DNA of 64,000 nt from an uncultured Dokdonella sp. (GTDB lineage: Bacteria > Pseudomonadota > Gammaproteobacteria > Xanthomonadales > Rhodanobacteraceae). Position numbers and translations under genes: made by a program. This document shows, in pieces, positions 58,141 to 64,000 of this stretch (the first letter of the stretch is position 1; every line of letters starts with the position of its first letter). The notes beneath the pieces are model-generated. The model saw only the letters and a program-made list of their open reading frames with translations, was not told the origin of the DNA and searched no databases. The stretch spans positions 1 through 64,000 of the forward strand of contig CAKSZY010000003.1 in the NCBI GenBank assembly GCA_934526015.1. The letters are read 5' to 3'.

Positions 58141-61002
58141 ATGAGTAAGAAGAACAATGAGTTGCTGAAGGCCGTGCGGCTTGCCCTGTACGCCGGCGCT
58201 TCCGCGGCGGTCGGACTCGGTTCCGCGCCGGTATTCGCCCAGGTGGACGAAGGTACCGACAAGCTCGAGACGATCGTGGTTACCGGTTCGCGCATCCGCC
58301 GCGTCGACATCGAGAACGTCAACCCCGTCTTCACCATCAACCGGGTCGACATCCAGAAGTCGGGCAAGGTGACGATCGGCGACCTGATCCAGGAAATGCC
58401 CTCGATCGCCGGCGCCGCGACCAACCCGCGCGTCAACAACGGCGGTGGTGACGGTGCCTCGGAAGTCTCGCTGCGCGGCCTCGGTTCCAACCGCACGCTG
58501 CTGCTCATCAACGGCCACCGCGCCGTCAATGCGGACGTCAACCTCATCCCGATCAGCGCCGTCGAGCGCATCGAAGTGCTGAAGGAAGGCGCCTCGTCGA
58601 TCTACGGTTCCGACGCGATTGCCGGCGTCGTCAACTTCGTGCTGCGTTCGGACTACCAGGGCGCCGAGTTCAGCGCCGAGTACGGCGTCTCCGACTACGA
58701 GGACGGCGATCGCGAAGGCTACAACTTCATGTTCGGCCAGAGCGGCGAGAGCGGCCACATCCTCGCCGGCGTGAACTTCAACAAGTACAAGGGCGTTTCC
58801 TCCAACGACCGCGAGTACTCGCGCTTTGCCCGCTACTTCAGCAGCGGCGAGGGCTATGCCGTCGGCGGATCCTCGCGCACCCCGGGCGGACGCATCTTCC
58901 TCGACAGCGTGCTCGCCGACCAGTACGGCTGCGGCAGCGTCACCCTGAATCCGGGCGCCAGCGGCGCCTCGCAGTCGGACTATCGCTGCTATACCGGCGC
59001 GGACGGCTACAACTACCAGGCGGTCAACCTGCTGCTGACGCCGCAGGAACGCACCGGCGCCTTCGTGGTCGGCAACTACCGAATCACCGACGACGTGCAG
59101 GTGTATCTGGAAACGACCATCAACCGCACCACGTCGAACTTCGCGATCGCGCCGCTGCCGTTCGACGCCCGTGGCGACGCGGTGGAGATTTCCGCCGACA
59201 ACTACTACAACCCGTTCGGCATCGGCTTCGGCCAGGATGCCGGCCGCGACTTCCTGACTCGCTTCACCTCGCTCGGCCAGCGCCGCGGCTACTACGAGAC
59301 CGAAACCGCGCAGGTGGTCACCGGCCTGCGCGGCAATTTCGCCGACACGTCGTGGCAGTGGGATGTCGGCCTGAACTTCGGTCACATCGACCAGTTCACC
59401 AAGACCAAGGGTTACGTCTACTACCAGGGCCTCGCCGATGCGCTCGGACCGTCCTTCCTCGATGCCGCCACCGGCACGGTGACCTGCGGCACCCCGGGTG
59501 CGCCGATCGCCGGCTGCACGCCGCTCAACATCTTCAACATCTTCGATCCGCAGTCGATCGCGACCCTCGAACAGTACTCGGCGACGCCGGTCTACACGAC
59601 CAAGTACCTCAGCCGGCAGTGGGAAGCGAATGCCAGCGGCGAGCTGTTCGACATGCCGGCCGGCGCGGCCAGCCTCGCGGTCGGCGCATCGCATCGCAAG
59701 GAGTACCAGAACTACCTGGTCGACTTCATCGCCATCGCGCGGCCGGACGGCACCTGCTTCATTTCGCAGGAGGCGTGCAGCTCGCCGATCAGCGGTGATT
59801 TCACCGTCAAGGAAGCCTATGCGGAGTTGTTCCTGCCGCTGCTCGTCGACGCCCCGTTCGCCAAGGCGCTGAACCTTTCCATCGGCACGCGCTATTCCGA
59901 CTACGACACGGTCGGCGACACGGTCAACAGCAAGATCGGCATCGAGTGGCGTCCGCTCGAGGACCTCATGCTGCGCGCGTCGGTTTCGCAGGTGTTCCGC
60001 GCCCCGAGCATCACCGAGCTGTACGCCGGCCCGGCCGGCGACGCGCCGATCTTCGCCGACCCGTGCATCGGCCTGATCGGCTCGAACGCGGCTTGCCAGA
60101 ACGTGCCGGGCGACGGCAGCTTCAGCGGCACCGGCCTCAGCCAGACCAGCGGCGTGCGCATGGGCTCGATCGCGGCCGGCTTCCCGCTCAAGCCCGAGTA
60201 CGGCAAGTCGTACAACATCGGCGTCGTCTACGACCCGAAGTGGGTCGAGGGCCTGTCCCTGAGCGCCGACTACTGGCGCGTCAAGCTGAAGGACACGATC
60301 GTCGGCGTCGATGCGCAGACGGTTGCGAACCTCTGCTTCAACGACAACAGCAGCGTGTTCTGCCAGTTCATCAACCGCTACAGCGATGGCAACGTGCAGT
60401 TCATCGTCGAGCCGACGGCGAACCTCGGCGAACTCGATACCTCCGGCGTCGATCTCGGCATCCGCTACCGCCTGCCGGAAACGGCGATCGGCAACTTCGT
60501 CTTCACCTTCGACAGCACGTACCTGATCAAGTACGACAACGCCACCGCTCCCGGGGAGTTCCCGGTTGCCGTCGCCGGCCACTACAACGGCCTGTTCGGC
60601 AACTTCCCGCGCTGGCGCGCGCTGGCCGGCCTCAACTGGAATCTCGGGGCGTTCGACGCCTCGTGGCGCATGCGCTACATCGGCCGCACCTCGGTCGGCA
60701 GCGAGGACCCGCGCCAGAACGATTCCGCCGACGGCTGCTACCGCGACCTGGTGTTCTGCGCCGAGGGTCCGTGGACGTTCAACCCGACGCGGCTCGACTT
60801 CGGTTCGTACACGTACCACAACATTTCGTTCGGCTACAACGCGGACGTGATCAACACGCGCTTCGAACTCGGCGTCGACAACGTCGCCGACAAGATGCCG
60901 CCGGTCATGTGGCAGAACAACGTGCTCAACGCCAATACGGACGTGAACACCTACGACACCATCGGCCGCTTCTACTGGGCGCGCGTGTCGGTGAAGTTCT
61001 GA
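58141..61002 (+). CDS. TonB-dependent outer membrane receptor
   Basis: A 953-residue exported receptor. Signal peptide of about 32 residues (ending PVFAQ), then a plug domain with the TonB box region LETIVVTGSRIRRVD and the plug motifs VSLRGLGSNRTLLLINGHR and ERIEVLKEGASSIYGSDAIAG (the second cut short here). The barrel ends with the typical RFYWARVSVKF. There is no N-terminal signalling domain. The size and the lack of a siderophore-type neighbour suggest uptake of peptides or saccharides, but no ligand can be named. GGAGAG precedes the ATG. Confidence 0.92.
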   Translation: MSKKNNELLKAVRLALYAGASAAVGLGSAPVFAQVDEGTDKLETIVVTGSRIRRVDIENVNPVFTINRVDIQKSGKVTIGDLIQEMPSIAGAATNPRVNNGGGDGASEVSLRGLGSNRTLLLINGHRAVNADVNLIPISAVERIEVLKEGASSIYGSDAIAGVVNFVLRSDYQGAEFSAEYGVSDYEDGDREGYNFMFGQSGESGHILAGVNFNKYKGVSSNDREYSRFARYFSSGEGYAVGGSSRTPGGRIFLDSVLADQYGCGSVTLNPGASGASQSDYRCYTGADGYNYQAVNLLLTPQERTGAFVVGNYRITDDVQVYLETTINRTTSNFAIAPLPFDARGDAVEISADNYYNPFGIGFGQDAGRDFLTRFTSLGQRRGYYETETAQVVTGLRGNFADTSWQWDVGLNFGHIDQFTKTKGYVYYQGLADALGPSFLDAATGTVTCGTPGAPIAGCTPLNIFNIFDPQSIATLEQYSATPVYTTKYLSRQWEANASGELFDMPAGAASLAVGASHRKEYQNYLVDFIAIARPDGTCFISQEACSSPISGDFTVKEAYAELFLPLLVDAPFAKALNLSIGTRYSDYDTVGDTVNSKIGIEWRPLEDLMLRASVSQVFRAPSITELYAGPAGDAPIFADPCIGLIGSNAACQNVPGDGSFSGTGLSQTSGVRMGSIAAGFPLKPEYGKSYNIGVVYDPKWVEGLSLSADYWRVKLKDTIVGVDAQTVANLCFNDNSSVFCQFINRYSDGNVQFIVEPTANLGELDTSGVDLGIRYRLPETAIGNFVFTFDSTYLIKYDNATAPGEFPVAVAGHYNGLFGNFPRWRALAGLNWNLGAFDASWRMRYIGRTSVGSEDPRQNDSADGCYRDLVFCAEGPWTFNPTRLDFGSYTYHNISFGYNADVINTRFELGVDNVADKMPPVMWQNNVLNANTDVNTYDTIGRFYWARVSVKF

Positions 61003-61024
61003 TCGCAGCCTGCTAGTGTCTGCA

Positions 61025-61057
61025 GCCGCGCGGCAGCGATGCCGCGCGGCTTTTTTT
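61025..61057 (+). terminator. Rho-independent terminator of the TonB receptor gene
   Basis: GCCGCGCGGC, loop AGCGAT, GCCGCGCGGC and seven T. Perfect 10-bp stem, 22 bases after the stop codon. Confidence 0.93.
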
Positions 61058-61061
61058 GGGT

Positions 61062-61137
61062 ATCCGGATCGGACTGTTGGAACGCACTCGTGGAAGGCTC
61101 GTCGACGGAATGTTGAAATCCGGATTCTGCTGTTGGA
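61062..61137. repeat. 20-base direct repeat (two copies, period 56) before the transposase
   Basis: ATCCGGATnnnnCTGTTGGA occurs at 61062-61081 and 61118-61137. ATCCGGAT is itself palindromic and occurs again at 62508-62515 near the end of the transposase gene. The two copies may be transposase-binding sites at the left end of the element, but the true ends were not located. Confidence 0.6.
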
Positions 61138-61176
61138 CGCTCCGCGCGCATGCTAAGATGAATCTCGGATTTCACC

Positions 61177-62550
61177 GTGGGATCGCGCGTGACAGACATC
61201 CTGCAGCTTCCCAGCCTCAAGACGATTTCCGTCACTCCGCAGGAAAACTCGTACGTCATCGTCGCTGAAGGACGCATGGTCCCGACGGCATGTACCGAAT
61301 GCCGAACGGGCCGGCTCTATGGGCACGGGACGAACTCGCAGACCTATCGAGACACGCCGATTCACGGCAAGACGGTCCAGATCATCGTGAACCGTCGACG
61401 GTACCGATGCCAAGCCTGCGGCAAGACGCTGTTTGATCCGATTCCCGATTTGGATGGCAAGCGGCTAGCCACAAGCCGGCTGATCGCCTACGTGCGTGCG
61501 GCCTGCTTTCGAGAGACCTTCGCTGTTGTCGCGCGCCGCGTGGCGATGGACGAGAAGACCATCCGGCAGATCTTCGGAGAATACGTCGAGGAACTGCAAA
61601 CGAAGATCCGGTTTGTCACACCACGCTTCTTGGGCATCGATGAGATCAAGATCATCAGCAACTACCGTGCCATGATCACGAATATCGAGCGACAGACCCT
61701 GTTCGACATGCGCGAAAGCCGGAAAAAGGCAGACCTGCTCGCCTATTTCAAGACCTTGCCAGACAAGCAGCGCGTCGAATGGGTAGCGATGGACATGTAC
61801 CATGTATATCGGCAGGTGATTCAGGCCACGTTGCCTCAGGCGCGCATCGTTGTAGATCGCTTCCACATCCAACGCATGGCGAACGAGGCGCTGGAAAGGC
61901 TGCGCAAGCGGTTGCGCAAGACCCTACCGGAGCGGCAGCGCCTCAAACTCAAGGACGAGCGCTTCCTGCTGCTGCGGCGCCAGCACGATCTCAAGCCCGA
62001 GGCGATGGATAGGCTGCTGGCGTGGTTCCAGCGCTTTCCGCAGCTCAGCGAGGCGCACGCGCTCAAGGAAGGGTTCTTGTCAATCTGGGATCAGAGGGGT
62101 CGGTCGGCAGCGGAGGCGACCTATACGGCTTGGCTCGGCAACGTCTCGGCCGAGATGAAGCCAGTTTTCAAAGACCTGCTTAGCGCGATGACGAACTGGA
62201 ACGACGAAATCTTCGCCTACTTCGAGCAGCCCATTACCAATGCCTATACTGAATCGGTCAATGGTCTGGCCAAGGGGATGAATCGCATGGGTCGCGGCTA
62301 CAGCTTTGATGTGATCCGAGCACGCATGCTCTACGACCCGAAAGCGCGTAAAGCTGGCTCCGTGCAAGCTCTCGAACCGGCGCCCGAACCCGAGGCCGGT
62401 ACGTTCGTGGGATATATGACCACCCGGATCATGCAGTCGCCTGTGAAGATGCGACGCCGCACAATCGAATACGGAGCGCACATTCCAACCTTGGTCAAGC
62501 TACTTGAATCCGGATATTTCGAGCAGCCAAATTCGAACGACCCGTCATGA
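61177..62550 (+). mobile_element. ISL3-family transposase gene
   Basis: A 457-residue DDE transposase. The N-terminal zinc ribbon (TACTECRTGRLYGHG; RRRYRCQACGKTLF), a helix-turn-helix region (VVARRVAMDEKTIRQIFGEY) and DDE residues in FLGIDEIKI, RIVVDRFHIQRM and TNAYTESVNGLAKG give the ISL3 pattern. It starts at GTG 61177 or 61189. It is full length and probably active. GC content and codon use differ slightly from the surroundings. The gene sits between the TonB receptor and the AT-richer RHS region. Confidence 0.9.
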
Positions 62551-62793
62551 TGCGCCGCTGACGACCGGTCATAGTGTGCCAGTTGTGGCCGGGTCGAAGT
62601 GTTCCACCATTTGCGCACACAACACCCAATGTTCTGGGCGGTCTGCTGCCGGCGACCTAGGCGGTTCCGGCCCCGCCTTGTTCACATTGCCCCTTATCGC
62701 CACTTTTCGTGGCCTGCGCCGCTATGGTCTACCGAGGGGAAACCATTCAGTTCCAATTACAGACTTGTTCCCAGTGTTATCGTGACCAACCGC
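62551..62793. other. Gene-free junction between the transposase and the RHS/lipoprotein block
   Basis: No ORF here shows coding character. Base composition changes from GC-rich to mixed across it. It may hold the right end of the IS element, but I found no inverted-repeat match to the left side. Confidence 0.4.
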
Positions 62794-63186
62794 CTACGTA
62801 CATCGAGAATCGGCCGCGGGAGTTGACTGCCAGATCTTGGATGAGGTAGCAATGTCAGAAACGCGTCCGTTGATGAATGAGAACACGTATGTGTCTCGAA
62901 CGAACTGGCAGGTCACTTTCTCCGCAAAGCCTCTGCGCTCCACCGCTGTGCGACGGCGAATACTGACGTAGATCCACTGATCAGCACTAGCGTGTTCGCG
63001 AATCTCTGCAGGCTCTCCCAACTCTACACGCAGTTCGTTTTTTGAAACCTGCCTGATCTCATAATTTTTGGACTGGGTAGCACCGATGAAAGGACCCGAA
63101 ACGGGAACGAATGGACCATTGCGGAAGCTGACGCATGCTGAGAGCAGAAGGCCGGCGGCAATCACTATGAGGGTTCGTCTAATCAC
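62794..63186 (-). CDS. Small lipoprotein downstream of the RHS gene
   Basis: A 130-residue protein. The GTG at 63186 with GAGG eight bases upstream gives a lipoprotein signal, RRTLIVIAAGLLLSAC, so the mature protein starts at the Cys of the lipobox LLSAC. The mature part (ELRVELGEPAEIREH, DQWIYVSIRRRTAVERRGF, VFSFINGRVSDI) resembles the BamE/SmpA/OmlA fold in strand order, though identity is not certain. The gene starts 10 bases after the RHS stop codon, so it is probably translated with it. The frame is open further upstream to 63261, overlapping the RHS end. An immunity role is inference. Confidence 0.7.
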   Translation of the reverse strand: MIRRTLIVIAAGLLLSACVSFRNGPFVPVSGPFIGATQSKNYEIRQVSKNELRVELGEPAEIREHASADQWIYVSIRRRTAVERRGFAEKVTCQFVRDTYVFSFINGRVSDIATSSKIWQSTPAADSRCT

Positions 63187-63196
63187 GGAGATCGCC

Positions 63197-64000
63197 TCAC
63201 TGAGGTTGGCCCGGGCAGCCAAAGCACTTCTCTTCAAGATCATAGCTACTCGGCTCACCACTACCGAGAAGATGGTTCACTTCGTGAGCTGCTGTGGACG
63301 CCAAAGAGCAGCATCCAGTTCCAAACGCAGGTGAGCCAATTTGAGCTTGTCCGATAAGCATATTGACTGGCCCTACATATCCACAGTCTTTAAGATCTGG
63401 GTTATAGATAAAAATTGCTCTGTTTAATTTCTTTATCAATCGATCTTTTCTCTTGCGATCTGGGTAGCATTCGCAGTTCTCACCGTTTGCATCACACACT
63501 TGACATTCGTCAATCTTTCGCTTTGCCTCATCGACAGCCCGACGCATCTCAGCCTCCCGCTGCGGATCAAAGCCTCGGTATTTCGTCAGACCAAGTCGGT
63601 CGAATGCTGTCAGGGGGTCTTGACGTACGTACCCATATGTAGATGGACCATCACCTAGCCCCGCGGGATCGCTTTGAATATATCTCCCGGTGCCCGACTC
63701 GAAATCGCGAAAATAGTTGTATTGCATCCCATTCTCGGCGTCGAAATATTGCCCCGGAAAGCGCAAGTTGAGCACAAAGGGTTGTCCGTTGCTGTCAGGA
63801 TCCTGATTGGGTGTTGCCTCCCCGAAGGGATTGCTCGTCCAGTCCCAGCGCCAGATCACCGTGCCGGCCGTGGTCGAGACGGCACGCGGCGTGCCGAGGT
63901 GATCGGTGTGCACGTAACTCAATGTCGTGACCGGTGCCGTTGATGGATCGAAGCCGTTGGTGAAGATCCGGTCCGCGGGCGTCAACGGGATGCCGGTGCT
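63197..64000 (-). CDS. RHS-repeat protein, C-terminal part with HExxH toxin-like tip (5' end outside the window)
   Basis: 267 codons are visible; the gene runs off the right edge. It reads IFTNGFDPSTAP, then the RHS core (YVHTDHLGTPRAVS, then VLNLRFPGQYFDAENGMQYN and YFRDFESGTGRYIQSDPAGL). The closing GYVRQDPLTAFDRLGL is the border after which the variable tip starts. The tip (about 130 residues, KYRGFDPQREAEM to CFGCPGQPQ) is unlike the core, is AT-richer, and has AAHEVNHLLG, an HExxH zinc-protease motif at 63272-63286. This is the layout of a polymorphic toxin with metallopeptidase-like C-terminus. Confidence 0.85.
   Translation of the reverse strand, partial: STGIPLTPADRIFTNGFDPSTAPVTTLSYVHTDHLGTPRAVSTTAGTVIWRWDWTSNPFGEATPNQDPDSNGQPFVLNLRFPGQYFDAENGMQYNYFRDFESGTGRYIQSDPAGLGDGPSTYGYVRQDPLTAFDRLGLTKYRGFDPQREAEMRRAVDEAKRKIDECQVCDANGENCECYPDRKRKDRLIKKLNRAIFIYNPDLKDCGYVGPVNMLIGQAQIGSPAFGTGCCSLASTAAHEVNHLLGSGEPSSYDLEEKCFGCPGQPQ

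Noticed and set aside
61058..62550. TATCCGGAT near 61061 and TCCGGATA near 62509 as IS terminal inverted repeats
   Set aside because: The right copy lies inside the transposase coding sequence, before its stop codon, and the match does not extend beyond 8 bases, so they are not convincing ends.

Overview
The window is about 64 kb of GC-rich gammaproteobacterial chromosome. Gene content points to Lysobacterales (Xanthomonadales), perhaps a Rhodanobacteraceae-type facultative denitrifier: a class I FBP aldolase, a RibB with a degenerate RibA domain, a branched-chain 2-oxoacid dehydrogenase operon, an intact tyrosine-degradation operon, large secreted proteins, a TonB-dependent receptor, and G-rich heptad repeats in the intergenic gaps. 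The taxonomic placement is inference; no rRNA or tRNA gene was seen.

Layout. 1-510: intergenic repeats. 511-9351: core metabolism (pyk, a TonB-like secreted protein, fba, coaE, pyrF, ettA, glyA, nrdR). 9377-12482: riboflavin genes ribD-ribE-ribB. 12622-16297: E1-alpha/E1-beta/E2 operon on the minus strand. 16774-20233: OmpA-family protein and fadH. 20476-23388: large secreted BNR-repeat protein. 23584-27687: prpE-prpB-prpC (propionate/methylcitrate). 27795-30412: nhaA and ispB. 30562-36581: an apparent anaerobic ubiquinone module. ubiD-ubiU-ubiV run on the plus strand and converge on a minus-strand operon DUF2249 - membrane protein - chorismate-mutase::UbiT fusion. Each arm is headed by an FNR/DNR-like palindrome. 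36832-44137: ssb, FMN reductase, mgtE, yjdM, kynA and two transporters. 44166-49693: tyrosine degradation (marR, hpd, hmgA, fahA, maiA) with a VapBC toxin-antitoxin pair lodged between hmgA and fahA. 49678-58000: CBS protein, glycosyltransferase, mtgA, a 1179-aa subtilisin-like secreted protease, hslO, and a secreted barrel-like protein. 58141-61002: TonB-dependent receptor. 61177 to the end: an ISL3-family transposase, then an AT-richer block with the C-terminal end of an RHS protein (HExxH toxin-like tip) followed 10 bp later by a small lipoprotein gene.

The most interesting items are the chorismate-mutase::UbiT fusion in a putative FNR-controlled operon, the RHS-tip/lipoprotein pair, a shared 'IFxNGFD'-like motif in three exported proteins, two families of long-armed intergenic inverted repeats (some of which supply the stop codons of neighbouring genes), and promoter/operator arrangements that can be read directly for hpd and vapBC.
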